Positions 29,766-38,213 of a stretch of DNA of 64,000 bases are shown piece by piece (the stretch's first letter is position 1; each line of letters begins with the position of its first letter). The translations under genes were made by a program, and so were the position numbers. The DNA comes from a virus. Location of the stretch: the IMG/VR virus record IMGVR_UViG_3300028840_006004, positions 28,627 through 92,626 of that record; one strand, written 5' to 3'. The notes below the pieces were generated by a model. The model was not told where the DNA came from. It worked only from the letters and a program-made list of their open reading frames with translations, and ran no database searches.

Positions 29766-31859
29766 TTACCATGTTTGAACTATTTTTCCTCCTTGCATTT
29801 TGAAGACAGGCATGCCTTCATCAGCTTCAATCTCGGATTCTGAAATAACTTCCATTTCTCTAATATCTTCTGCATAGGTTTCACAAAGTGATGTAGAAAT
29901 GGTAATATCACAATTGTACCTGATCCTACCCGGTGCATATTTAAACTTAGCCCAGGCTTTCAATAACTCAGGAAACATGCATTTTTCAATATTTTCTCTC
30001 ACGTTCAGGTATTCTGCCATCATCGTAAGCCAATGTATCTTAGTCGAAGGATCAATTCCATAAAAATTGGCACCCTTTGATTTCTCGATCATCTTTGCAA
30101 GAACGAATTCAGGACGCTCTTTAAGCAGTCCTTCAAGCCCGTTTCTGATGTACCATTCTGTAATCAGAATTTTACTCCACTCAACGAGATTTTTACAAAA
30201 GTAATACATTGTTAATAGAGCTGTATGCTCGTAGAATAAATTTTTACCTCCCTCAGCTGTCTTAGGCCTTTCAACAACACCTGCTACATAAGTATTATAG
30301 GTCGATTCAGAGTTCAAGAATCTTTTTTTCACCCAACAACTTCCCTGAGATGTTGTTGTGTAGCTTTCATCCTGATCATAACTGTCAGTAGCGGCTACAT
30401 ATAAATTATGGTATGGATTTCCATCTCTATCACGAATAGGATGTTCAGCGATCATAAACGGACCTTCCGGATCAGCTTCAAAATAAACACCTTTCCATGG
30501 ATCCTTACGATCTTTCCACCTTAACCAGCCACGCTCGACAATCTGTTCTTCGCGGTGAGTCTGAATGTGAGCAAGACGCTCGTTGCACCAGTTTGCGACT
30601 TCTTCGCCGAAGAAACCACCTGTTTTGATGAGAAAAGCGTCTGATGCATAGAGCGCCTGCTGTGTGATATGAGTATAACGATCTTTTGGCTTTTTAGTCT
30701 TTCGATCTGCCAGGACTTTTTCTCTTCCAAGCTGTTTGAATGAATTACCATCGTCATCGATAATCGTAAACAGATCTGCTGGAGTAAAGTGGCCTGTCCT
30801 TGCAGTAACATTTTCATCACGGTCCCATTCGTTTTCAAAACTCAGCGCATTGATAGCATCAGGATCGTAGTGGAAATCCTGAAGATCCTGGGCACCTTCT
30901 TCCATATCACCACCGGTTCCGATATAGAGGGCGTAACCGGTCTTTACACCCTCTGCATTCAGTGAGGCTTCAACAAATTCCCTTGCTTCTTTGATCAGAC
31001 CGGCCTTCCATTTTCCTACCTCTTCGTATACAACGAAAGATGGAGAGAAACGTGAAAGGGCTTGCGCGTTATCCTTACAGGATATCGAGCGGATCTCAGA
31101 GCGGAAGTTCTTGGCCCTCCAGTAATCAGATTTATTTTTATCTCTTTCTTTATAGAATTGAGTATTGACTAATTGACGTAAGCCACGTTGGGTTCTTTCC
31201 ATGGTATAGTCAGCATCATCTGACATACCACCAGCAACAATATTGAGAGAGGATCTATGAAACGTATAGTTATATCCCAGTTTGCAGGAGAGCTTCTCTG
31301 ACATCCCCTGCTGGCGGGACTTTGCCTCTATACCGTCTTTTTCCTGTTCGACCATCATATCCAGCCTTCGCCAGAAAAAAAAATCAGTGTCCAGAAACTT
31401 TGGCGGAAGCACGTCTTTCCGCTTGGCATCATCCATCTTACGATAGATCTTCCAGAAATTTAGGTAAAAATAATGTTCGCCCGTGATGTGAACTTCTCGA
31501 TTGCGAATAAGTAAATCGTATTGCGGAATGTAGCAAGAATTTGGAGGGATTGTGTAATCGTATTTTTTAAGGTATCGTGTTTCGGTTGTGCTATCATTCC
31601 AAAAACAGTGTTTTTCGTCAACGTATGCGTCACCTCCCTTTTCAATAGCCGCTGGCACAGTATAACCCTCAACACATCTTCGATATTGTTCATTCCACCA
31701 CTCTGTATCAGTTACTATATTATGAGTTTCGATATAATCCTGATATCCTTTGGAAGTTTCAGGCACAGATTCAGGTTCATGGTGAAACAAATCGTATTCC
31801 CATGGCTTATCATCTCCAAAGATGACGGGTGAAAATCTCTTAGTGTCAACAAATCTCAT
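29766..31859 (-). CDS. terL: Terminase large subunit, 697 aa
   Basis: The ATPase domain has a Walker-A-like AKSRQQGMSEK (residues 179-189) and Walker B FVVYEE (275-280). The nuclease domain begins near VAATDSYDQDE (488-498), whose first Asp is the usual metal ligand of the RNase-H-like fold. It powers DNA packaging through the portal and cuts the concatemer. It sits 15 bases upstream of the portal gene and starts right beside the small basic protein gene at 31860. Confidence 0.93.
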   Translation of the reverse strand: MRFVDTKRFSPVIFGDDKPWEYDLFHHEPESVPETSKGYQDYIETHNIVTDTEWWNEQYRRCVEGYTVPAAIEKGGDAYVDEKHCFWNDSTTETRYLKKYDYTIPPNSCYIPQYDLLIRNREVHITGEHYFYLNFWKIYRKMDDAKRKDVLPPKFLDTDFFFWRRLDMMVEQEKDGIEAKSRQQGMSEKLSCKLGYNYTFHRSSLNIVAGGMSDDADYTMERTQRGLRQLVNTQFYKERDKNKSDYWRAKNFRSEIRSISCKDNAQALSRFSPSFVVYEEVGKWKAGLIKEAREFVEASLNAEGVKTGYALYIGTGGDMEEGAQDLQDFHYDPDAINALSFENEWDRDENVTARTGHFTPADLFTIIDDDGNSFKQLGREKVLADRKTKKPKDRYTHITQQALYASDAFLIKTGGFFGEEVANWCNERLAHIQTHREEQIVERGWLRWKDRKDPWKGVYFEADPEGPFMIAEHPIRDRDGNPYHNLYVAATDSYDQDESYTTTSQGSCWVKKRFLNSESTYNTYVAGVVERPKTAEGGKNLFYEHTALLTMYYFCKNLVEWSKILITEWYIRNGLEGLLKERPEFVLAKMIEKSKGANFYGIDPSTKIHWLTMMAEYLNVRENIEKCMFPELLKAWAKFKYAPGRIRYNCDITISTSLCETYAEDIREMEVISESEIEADEGMPVFKMQGGKIVQTW

Positions 31860-32060
31860 TTATTTCTTTTTCCACTTTCTTGCATTAGCGGCAAATGTGG
31901 CTTTTTTTCTTATTGCCGATGAGGATGACCTTTTTCCTGCAGCAATACAGTCTGAAGTTACTCCCCCATATCCTTTCTTTTTACACCAGTTGGTGAATGT
32001 TCCGCGTTTACTCGGTTTTATATAGATTGTTGACTTAGCTTTATTATTATGTAAGGCCAT
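31860..32060 (-). CDS. Small basic protein, 66 aa
   Basis: Very basic (Lys/Arg/Ser-rich). It contains the pattern IYIKPSKRGTFTNWCKKKG, and the C-terminus reads SAIRKKATFAANARKWKKK. I recognise this pattern from small uncharacterised proteins in Bacteroidota phages and some giant viruses, often near packaging genes. A nucleic-acid-binding or DNA-condensing role is plausible from charge, not shown. It ends one base before the terminase ATG. Confidence 0.7.
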   Translation of the reverse strand: MALHNNKAKSTIYIKPSKRGTFTNWCKKKGYGGVTSDCIAAGKRSSSSAIRKKATFAANARKWKKK

Positions 32061-32070
32061 GTCACTTATT

Positions 32071-32688
32071 TTAGTTGTCGAATTGTCGTGTTAAGGAAGT
32101 CTTTTTCAAATCATTTTCAATCTGCTCTTTTTTCAGAGCTTCTTTTAGAACAGCTTCACGCTTGAGCAGCTTATCAATAACGTCCATCGCTTTAATTTTT
32201 TCTTCCGAATTATCGATTGTCACACGAACCGATAATGGAATAGTTTCCGTTTCCTCTTTCTCAGTTTTTTTCGAGTACCAGGTGACTTCCTTTTCTCCGA
32301 TAACTCGAGCTGTTTTTGTCAGTTCAATCTTGGAAAGTTTATCCATCATTACTTCGATATCATTCAAGAGGCGGATATAAATCTTCTCCTTAAAAGAATA
32401 ACACATATCGATGTAAACATCGATGAGATCTTTCATTCCGGATATTCCTTTGAAATAACTCACGGTTTTATCCGGAAAGACCATCGTGACCACTTTTTTC
32501 TCTCTTTCCTTTGGCATGTAGTTTCGATATATCGAATCCCTGTGCCATACGTGATACACGAACCGCATCCATTTCTCAAAGGATACTTTATGATTACTTT
32601 TATCGGCTTTATAGACTTTTTTAACGATAGCGAGTTCCATGCCCTGCTCGTTTACTACTGCTTTTCCTTCTACCAGGCTTATAAACAT
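32071..32688 (-). CDS. Possible small terminase subunit, 205 aa
   Basis: A basic N-terminal region (SFEKWMRFVYHVWHRDSIYRN) is followed by a central helical part and a long charged C-terminal helix (LLKREAVLKEALKKEQIEN) suited to oligomerisation. Its place just upstream of the large terminase and 66-aa genes makes the small terminase subunit a reasonable guess, but no helix-turn-helix is obvious. The start touches the stop of the 207-aa gene. Confidence 0.6.
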   Translation of the reverse strand: MFISLVEGKAVVNEQGMELAIVKKVYKADKSNHKVSFEKWMRFVYHVWHRDSIYRNYMPKEREKKVVTMVFPDKTVSYFKGISGMKDLIDVYIDMCYSFKEKIYIRLLNDIEVMMDKLSKIELTKTARVIGEKEVTWYSKKTEKEETETIPLSVRVTIDNSEEKIKAMDVIDKLLKREAVLKEALKKEQIENDLKKTSLTRQFDN

Positions 32689-33311
32689 TATTTCTTCTTC
32701 CTCCCCTTATTAAAGCACCAATACATAGTAACATACAGATCCCTGTTGAGTATATCATAATGAGCTGAATAAGCATTTCTTTTCTTTGAAATGAACATAA
32801 AGGACGGTGCCAGTCCAAACTCGGTCGGCGATCGTCCAAGTCCGATTCCTCCGTAGAATTCAGCTTTATAAATTCTCTCAGTTCTTTCTACATAATGTGT
32901 ATGAATGACAGGTTCATATAAAAAAGAACGGTGAACGATCCTATTCTCGCTCACCGAATCTTTGACTATTACTCTTCCATTGGTATCGTCTACCAATACA
33001 TCTTCATAATAATTTATTGCATAATACTCAACGAATAATTGTTCGCATTGTTTAATGAATTCCAGTGTATCAATATTCTGCTCTTTCCATTGTATCAGAA
33101 TCTTCGTAGATCCTGTATCCCTATACTTGATTTCCGGCACCTTCTCTATAACTGGATACGGAATGAGAGAATCTCTCCACTCGATAACATATTCAACATT
33201 ATCATCACACGGCTCTGGTGAACTACATTCTCGTAAGAACATAATATAAACAAAGGCTGCTACAAGTAGCAACCCCATCACCATATTCATTGATTTACTT
33301 AGACTGATCAT
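32688..33311 (-). CDS. Membrane-anchored lysis-type (spanin-like) protein, 207 aa
   Basis: An N-terminal membrane helix (MGLLLVAAFVYIMFL) ends in REC, which could be an anchor or a lipidation-like site. A periplasmic beta-rich body follows, with YYAINYYEDVLVDDTNGR, and a C-terminal part with GGIGLGRSPTEFGLAPSFMF. This pattern recurs in uncharacterised proteins of Bacteroidota phages lying near holins. The neighbouring holin-like gene overlaps by 17 bases, supporting a lysis role. Confidence 0.6.
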   Translation of the reverse strand: MISLSKSMNMVMGLLLVAAFVYIMFLRECSSPEPCDDNVEYVIEWRDSLIPYPVIEKVPEIKYRDTGSTKILIQWKEQNIDTLEFIKQCEQLFVEYYAINYYEDVLVDDTNGRVIVKDSVSENRIVHRSFLYEPVIHTHYVERTERIYKAEFYGGIGLGRSPTEFGLAPSFMFISKKRNAYSAHYDILNRDLYVTMYWCFNKGRKKK

Positions 33312-33534
33312 TACGCATAGCTTTTTCGAGAATCTTAGTCTTGTCAGAACTTCCTTTTGAGCTACCGTAATGATAATTGATTATTGTAGTGAATGCTGCG
33401 ATTACTGCGCCTATCAAAAGATTGACTGCAGATTCATACTTTCCGGTGCTGATCAGATAGAACATGACTGAAAAAAACCCGAGGGTGACTACAATGGATA
33501 AACTGATCTTTATCCAGGATGTTACTTTCTCCAT
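33295..33534 (-). CDS. Holin-like protein, 79 aa
   Basis: Two membrane helices, residues about 8-27 (IKISLSIVVTLGFFSVMFYL) and 36-55 (AVNLLIGAVIAAFTTIINYH), are separated by a short loop and followed by a short basic/polar tail (GSSKGSSDKTKILEKAM). Length, topology and the GSSKGSSDKT tail are typical of small holins of Bacteroidota phages. It would permeabilise the inner membrane at lysis. The nearest recognised lysozyme is not adjacent. Confidence 0.75.
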   Translation of the reverse strand: MEKVTSWIKISLSIVVTLGFFSVMFYLISTGKYESAVNLLIGAVIAAFTTIINYHYGSSKGSSDKTKILEKAMRNDQSK

Positions 33535-33539
33535 AAGAT

Positions 33540-34016
33540 TTAATTTATTGGTAAACTATTATAATTCCACCAGATCAGTCCGATTCCGACCAACAGGAAA
33601 AATACTTTGATCGCAATCTGTAATCCAGTGCTTTTTGTTACTTGATCAGTCTTGGCAACTGTACCCGTATAAAAGGGAAGCATGCCTCTAAACCAATTTA
33701 AATTCAGATCAAACCAGAACCATCTTATCGCAAAGGCGAGTTCTGCAAATATTAAAATCCACCAACTCAACCCAACAAATGCAAAAATAAGCCAAGCGAC
33801 AACCCATCCTTTGACAATAGAGTCAATTAGGTGCCATCGCTTGTTAGCCTTTAAAGATTTTTCTTGAAAATCTTTTTTAATATCAGGCGTTTTGAATTTT
33901 GCAGCCTTTACCGCAAACTGTTTGTCTTTTAAGACTTCTGAATCATGCCATGCATCCAATGTAAAATAACCCAGCAGGAAGACCACCAGGTAAATAATGA
34001 TAAGTAAAATTGTCAT
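33540..34016 (-). CDS. Integral membrane protein, 158 aa
   Basis: I chose the start at 34016 (MTILLIIIYLVVFLLGY), whose ATG overlaps the stop of the cupin gene as ATGA. Hydrophobic segments lie near residues 2-20, 72-105 and 133-150. The middle is Trp-rich. No family is recognised. Its place between the holin-like gene and the cupin gene suggests a lysis or host-membrane function. Confidence 0.65.
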   Translation of the reverse strand: MTILLIIIYLVVFLLGYFTLDAWHDSEVLKDKQFAVKAAKFKTPDIKKDFQEKSLKANKRWHLIDSIVKGWVVAWLIFAFVGLSWWILIFAELAFAIRWFWFDLNLNWFRGMLPFYTGTVAKTDQVTKSTGLQIAIKVFFLLVGIGLIWWNYNSLPIN

Positions 34017-34465
34017 TTGCCATTCTTTTTGTACACTACGATAATGTAAGTTTCTTCTTGCGAAGATAATACGAAATGCCATTCACCGGGTTCCACAATT
34101 TCAATTTCACCAATTTCTGTCAATGAAGCTTCCCTTACAATCTTTAACATATCAGCGTCTTCATAGACTTTTACTGTAAATTTTCCTTTGATTAAAATAA
34201 ATTTTTCCACCATGTTATGATGGTGGTGAAAGATTGATTTTGAATTTGGATAAAGTTTTGTAATTGAGTAACTCCAATTTGAGCTGTCTTCGCCTAAACC
34301 CATTATCTTCATGTAACCGCATTCAATAGCCTCCCTCGGCACCGGCATCCACATATCCTGACGAATTTCAGCAATAGGTCTTCCTTTGGCCTCAAGTGTT
34401 ATTTTTTCCATGACATTATCAAGGGCTTTTACAGCTTCTCTTGATGCTATTTCAGGATCGTTACA
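34013..34465 (-). CDS. Cupin-fold protein, 150 aa
   Basis: It contains the two cupin motifs: FHHHHNMVEKFILIKGKF (His cluster, Glu and Gly of motif 1) and VEPGEWHFVLS (motif 2, with the second His). These residues normally bind one metal ion in a small beta-barrel. The Met at 34465 (MCNDPEIAS) is preferred because the longer start would overlap the upstream gene. What it binds or catalyses is unknown; cupins of this type occur near tail and lysis genes of many phages. Confidence 0.8.
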   Translation of the reverse strand, partial: CNDPEIASREAVKALDNVMEKITLEAKGRPIAEIRQDMWMPVPREAIECGYMKIMGLGEDSSNWSYSITKLYPNSKSIFHHHHNMVEKFILIKGKFTVKVYEDADMLKIVREASLTEIGEIEIVEPGEWHFVLSSQEETYIIVVYKKNGK

Positions 34466-34472
34466 CATAGGT

Positions 34473-34859
34473 TTAATTTTTAGTATTGTTTTGAACATTG
34501 ATCAGTATTTCGTGATCTCTGTCCTGGTTATTCAAAATCTTTTCATGCTCTCTTGATATCATATCGCTTTTAACATCGTAAAGTGAAGCGACTGAAAGAG
34601 CTTTGTCAGCAAGATCATTTATTCTGTCATCCCTTTTTTTTAATTCCTCTTTATGAGCATCACAGGTTTCCAGACAGGCTTTCTCATGCTTATCAATAAT
34701 GTCTTTGATCATTTGTTTATGCTCTTTTTTTAATTGCTTGGTATCCTTATACTGATACCACGCAATGAGCCCAAGCAAGACAATTATTGGAGGCTGCATA
34801 AACAGCCAACCCCACTGGTCCGACACAGGAACCTGCAATATGACGAACAATTCATCCAT
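34473..34859 (-). CDS. Membrane-anchored coiled-coil (i-spanin-like) protein, 128 aa
   Basis: One membrane helix near residues 20-36 (QPPIIVLLGLIAWYQYKD) is followed by about 85 residues of charged coiled coil. This single-anchor plus coiled-coil layout is that of an inner-membrane spanin or an accessory lysis protein. It is grouped with the holin-like and spanin-like genes. The assignment is by topology only. Confidence 0.6.
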   Translation of the reverse strand: MDELFVILQVPVSDQWGWLFMQPPIIVLLGLIAWYQYKDTKQLKKEHKQMIKDIIDKHEKACLETCDAHKEELKKRDDRINDLADKALSVASLYDVKSDMISREHEKILNNQDRDHEILINVQNNTKN

Positions 34860-34876
34860 AACAAAATTAACCCAAT

Positions 34877-35437
34877 TTACTTTATGTATTCATTCCTGCT
34901 TCCCCAGGAATCTATTTGATAGTGAATATCAAATTCAAGAAGTTTTGCATCTGCTCCATAACCATCTCCACCATCACCACCAATCCTGGCAATTTCAACT
35001 TTCATCATGGCACTTACAGAATCGATACCAGTCATGTCAATATCTCCAAGCTCTGTTAATAAATGCTCTCCTGCAGTATCATTATCAGTAATGATAGAGG
35101 TGGTTTTAATACCAAGATCAGTCCATGTTCCAGGATAAACATCTCCAAGTTTAGCAATCTGATATCTCATCCTCCATGCAACATTTCCTGTTGCTGAGGT
35201 TGTTTTATGCCAGTGAACATGTGGACTTACTATTGATTCTAATTTCCATTTATGTGGAAACTGCACCTGAAAAAATAGAAGCTCAGTAGAGCCAGGATCA
35301 AACAACCAGCATCCGTCAGTTGGATCAATATCAGGATCCGAAGCAGCTCCCGGTGGATTTACTGCTGAAGCGGGAAAACGTAAATCATCCCACATTACTC
35401 CTGATTCACTTATTCCATCTCTGTTTTTATACGACAT
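34877..35437 (-). CDS. Tail/receptor-binding accessory protein, 186 aa
   Basis: A beta-sandwich type protein with the pattern SIVSPHVHWHKTTSATGNV followed by AWRMRYQIAKLGDVYPG. I recognise this 'PHVHW' pattern from small proteins encoded beside phage tail-fibre genes. It lacks a signal peptide or catalytic motif. It starts 5 bases after the 150-aa gene, in the fibre cluster. Confidence 0.65.
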   Translation of the reverse strand: MSYKNRDGISESGVMWDDLRFPASAVNPPGAASDPDIDPTDGCWLFDPGSTELLFFQVQFPHKWKLESIVSPHVHWHKTTSATGNVAWRMRYQIAKLGDVYPGTWTDLGIKTTSIITDNDTAGEHLLTELGDIDMTGIDSVSAMMKVEIARIGGDGGDGYGADAKLLEFDIHYQIDSWGSRNEYIK

Positions 35438-35442
35438 AATTT

Positions 35443-35895
35443 TTATATTCTAAAAAATGGTCTTATTGTTGTTGTTATATTATCAAATGTAACCACATCC
35501 CCATCACCATCAGCAGTCACTACAAGCTGTATCTTATCTCCATTCTCAAGATAAACAACTGCAGTTCCACTCATAGACTGAGGCTCATTGGCTGTTTTTA
35601 AATAAGCAGGTGTGTTCATTGGCGTAAAAAGTGTACCGTTCTTCTTAATTGAAGCTGTAATCGTCATTCCGTTAGAATCTCCTTTTACGTTGGCATGAGC
35701 ATCAATCTCAAAATAATGGCCATGATCACCATCATACTGTATAGCGGGATCCGCAACAAGAGAAAATGACTCGATAGGATCATTACCGAAAGTTCCGTTG
35801 ATAGGGTAATAAGTTCCTGCGGTAACTACTGTAGTAGAAGCTGGTGCCTGTAAATAAGCAAAGATTCCTTCTCTCACATATTTTCGATAAGCCAT
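35443..35895 (-). CDS. Jelly-roll-like fibre tip candidate, 150 aa
   Basis: The product is short and beta-rich, with alternating Thr/Val strands (GNDPIESFSLVADPAIQYD, AVVYLENGDKIQLVVTADGD) and an aromatic end (IRPFFRI). The ENGDKIQLVV stretch resembles the C1q/TNF-like jelly roll used as trimeric tips on phage fibres. It lies directly after the 504-aa repeat fibre. Binding partner unknown. Confidence 0.55.
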   Translation of the reverse strand: MAYRKYVREGIFAYLQAPASTTVVTAGTYYPINGTFGNDPIESFSLVADPAIQYDGDHGHYFEIDAHANVKGDSNGMTITASIKKNGTLFTPMNTPAYLKTANEPQSMSGTAVVYLENGDKIQLVVTADGDGDVVTFDNITTTIRPFFRI

Positions 35896-35906
35896 AGTCT
35901 TTCATT

Positions 35907-37421
35907 TTAGATTACAAACCAGTTTGAGCCATCACAATATAAAGTAATAGCTTCATAGTTACTTTGCAATAAGAATGAAGCTGCTCCGTCAATAGTCTGT
36001 GCTCCTTCAGTTGTGATAGTGATATTATAAGTTAAAGCTCCTCCTGCAGCATCTTTAATGACTACTTTTCTTCCAGCATAAGTTTCTGCAGTAGCAAGAT
36101 CGATAGCACAAGTTCCTGTCGCGGTCCTGGTAACATGAAGAATTTCTTCTCCAGCTCCTAAAGTATGTGTTGCAGTAGATACTGTTGTTGGTAATGGATT
36201 TGGATCAAGCGTACTCCAGTTAGTTCCATCATAAACAAATAATCCTTTTTTGTCAGAATCATAAACAACGGTTCCGGCTTCAAGAAGAGTAAGGGCAATT
36301 CTTTCAGCTGAAGTATATGACCAGTATTTGTGGCCCATGATATAGACCATGTTTGGCTGTACTGCATTTTGTGAGTCACCTCCAAGGATAACAGATTTAG
36401 TTGCTGATGATTGATTTTCGTGATTAATTCCACCGAAAATACCTGAGTCATTAGCCTTTTGAAATCTATCGCTGGGAACTGCAGTTGTTACTCTAAACAA
36501 GGAATAGGCATAAGAACCATCACATTCAAAACCTTTTGTAGAGGTATGATATCCATAATGAAAAGAACCGATACCATCTATTTTACTGTATGCTCCAGCA
36601 GCAAATGAAAAAGTTCCGTTAACATCATTACTTCTGCCGAAAGCTACAGATCCGTCACCATCAGCAGTAGTTTGCTGACCGCAGACAAAAGCATAACTTC
36701 CGCTTGCCTGACATGTATTCCCAAAAGCAACCGAATATGTTCCAAGGCTTCTTGTGCTATATCCTAAAGAAGCTGAATAATCACCTGTTGCTCCTCTACT
36801 ACTACTACTGGGAGTAGATGCGTCAAAAGCACCACTTCCAATATTTCCATACGATCCACCACCTGATATAGGAGCATTTTGAACTCTCCATCCAAGATTA
36901 CCTGCTTGCACGATTGTCTTTACTCCTATGTCTTCATCATAACCAACTATTTTAGGTATTCCCAGGGTAATATTGTAAATATCCTTTGATCCAATAACAA
37001 GACCATTTTTAAGAACAAATTGTGTTAAGGATATCATCGGCTCGAAAGCTATTGCTGGAGTAAAAACAACATCAGTGTCTTTGATATAAGTGGAAGTTGT
37101 TACAGTAACAATAGCTGTGTTTCCAACACCATCACTAAGCATCATGTCCTGACCAACAACATAAATAGCACTATAATCCCCTGGCATTTGAAAAACAGTA
37201 GGGCCAAAGGAATTTTTTATACTCATATCTGTTTCTGTGCCATCGTTGAATGATTTGATTGCAGGAATCTCGATTACCTCATCGAAAAATCCGCCTCCTT
37301 CCCTTCTGGTAAAAAAACGACCATCATAAGTGTTGACCGCAATTTCTCTTGCTAAAACTTCAGAATACAGAGGAGTGTCGTCTGGCGTAGAGCTGTATTT
37401 ATGTAATATTGTATAACTCAT
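35907..37421 (-). CDS. Tail fibre with YadA-like head repeats, 504 aa
   Basis: Residues about 200-300 contain repeats of the trimeric autotransporter head type (YSVAFGNTCQASGSYAFVCG, GSVAFGRSNDVNGTFSFAAG), which form left-handed beta-rolls as trimers. They are followed by the module SVILGGDSQ..QPNMVYIMG..YDSDKKGLFVYDGTNW, also present in the 512-aa fibre, and by a C-terminal beta domain (LGAGEEILHVTRTATG). It is likely a receptor-binding fibre or head fibre. Confidence 0.8.
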   Translation of the reverse strand: MSYTILHKYSSTPDDTPLYSEVLAREIAVNTYDGRFFTRREGGGFFDEVIEIPAIKSFNDGTETDMSIKNSFGPTVFQMPGDYSAIYVVGQDMMLSDGVGNTAIVTVTTSTYIKDTDVVFTPAIAFEPMISLTQFVLKNGLVIGSKDIYNITLGIPKIVGYDEDIGVKTIVQAGNLGWRVQNAPISGGGSYGNIGSGAFDASTPSSSSRGATGDYSASLGYSTRSLGTYSVAFGNTCQASGSYAFVCGQQTTADGDGSVAFGRSNDVNGTFSFAAGAYSKIDGIGSFHYGYHTSTKGFECDGSYAYSLFRVTTAVPSDRFQKANDSGIFGGINHENQSSATKSVILGGDSQNAVQPNMVYIMGHKYWSYTSAERIALTLLEAGTVVYDSDKKGLFVYDGTNWSTLDPNPLPTTVSTATHTLGAGEEILHVTRTATGTCAIDLATAETYAGRKVVIKDAAGGALTYNITITTEGAQTIDGAASFLLQSNYEAITLYCDGSNWFVI

Positions 37422-37424
37422 GGC

Positions 37425-37988
37425 TTACTGTTTTGATCGTTTATAAATTGAATCGCCTTCCAGTTTTACATTTTCATTACCCCTGGAATATACCGTGCTT
37501 TGTCCTTTTGCAAAAATAGTTGCTACACCATTTCTTTTGATGAACACACTTTCTTCGGCATATATTGTTTCAAGACCGTTTGATATAATTCTTGATTTTC
37601 CGCTGGCACGGATAATACAATTTTCATCACCATAAACATAGGCTTTTGCATTTTCACTGAGCAAAACCTCTCCGCTTGTAACGACTACTTCAGCATCTCC
37701 GAAAACAGCAACGGTTCCTGCAGTAACAAGACCATGGCCCTCGTTAAAATCAGCATTGAAATAAATACCGTTTTTATGCAAGGTTTGTGGATCAAGCTTA
37801 TTTAAAATAGCTTCTGTAAACCATCCTGCTTCATAACTCCACACCAACCATTTTTTTGCGTGATTGATAATGTCCGTATATTTTGTCGCTGCCTCTAAAG
37901 CGTCTTTTGATTCCTGGCAATAGCCATGTTCAGCTGCAAGCTTAATGGTTTCTGCCTTGAATTCTTCAAAATTCATATATTGTGTCAT
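37425..37988 (-). CDS. Beta-solenoid protein of the fibre cluster, 187 aa
   Basis: The N-terminal 75 residues are helical (FEEFKAETIKLAAEHGYC). From about residue 85 on there is a ladder of short strands (TAGTVAVFGDAEVVVTSGEV, SENAKAYVYGDENCIIRASG), the pattern of a right-handed beta-solenoid. Similar proteins occur beside fibre genes in phages of Bacteroidota. A structural or host-surface role is inferred. Confidence 0.7.
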   Translation of the reverse strand: MTQYMNFEEFKAETIKLAAEHGYCQESKDALEAATKYTDIINHAKKWLVWSYEAGWFTEAILNKLDPQTLHKNGIYFNADFNEGHGLVTAGTVAVFGDAEVVVTSGEVLLSENAKAYVYGDENCIIRASGKSRIISNGLETIYAEESVFIKRNGVATIFAKGQSTVYSRGNENVKLEGDSIYKRSKQ

Positions 37989-37999
37989 TATTGCAAATT

Positions 38000-38212
38000 T
38001 TAATAGGTTCCACCATCGATTACACCACCAATAGAGCCAACAAGCTCAACAAGATTTCCACTCGGATCCCGATAATACCATTTTCCGGTTGATGGATCAT
38101 AAATTAACTGACCTTCCTTAACTGCGTTTGGAGGCAATGTATTCAGCGAATGAACCGTTCTTGAGGCTAATGCGCGAACCTTTCCGTCTGTTCTTCGTTT
38201 TTTGTTTTTCAT
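38000..38212 (-). CDS. Stand-alone copy of the fibre N-terminal module, 70 aa
   Basis: This small protein is nearly all one module, which is also the first 60 residues of the 512-aa fibre encoded next to it. Shared pattern: R-T-x(3)-R-x-L, then H-x(2)-N-T, then VKEGQ(L/M), YD-x-STG-x-W-x-YRD. It ends in a short GSIGGVIDGGTY tail with no repeats. It may be an adaptor or a remnant of a duplicated fibre gene. It lies one base downstream of the 512-aa gene. Confidence 0.75.
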   Translation of the reverse strand: MKNKKRRTDGKVRALASRTVHSLNTLPPNAVKEGQLIYDPSTGKWYYRDPSGNLVELVGSIGGVIDGGTY

Positions 38213-38213
38213 T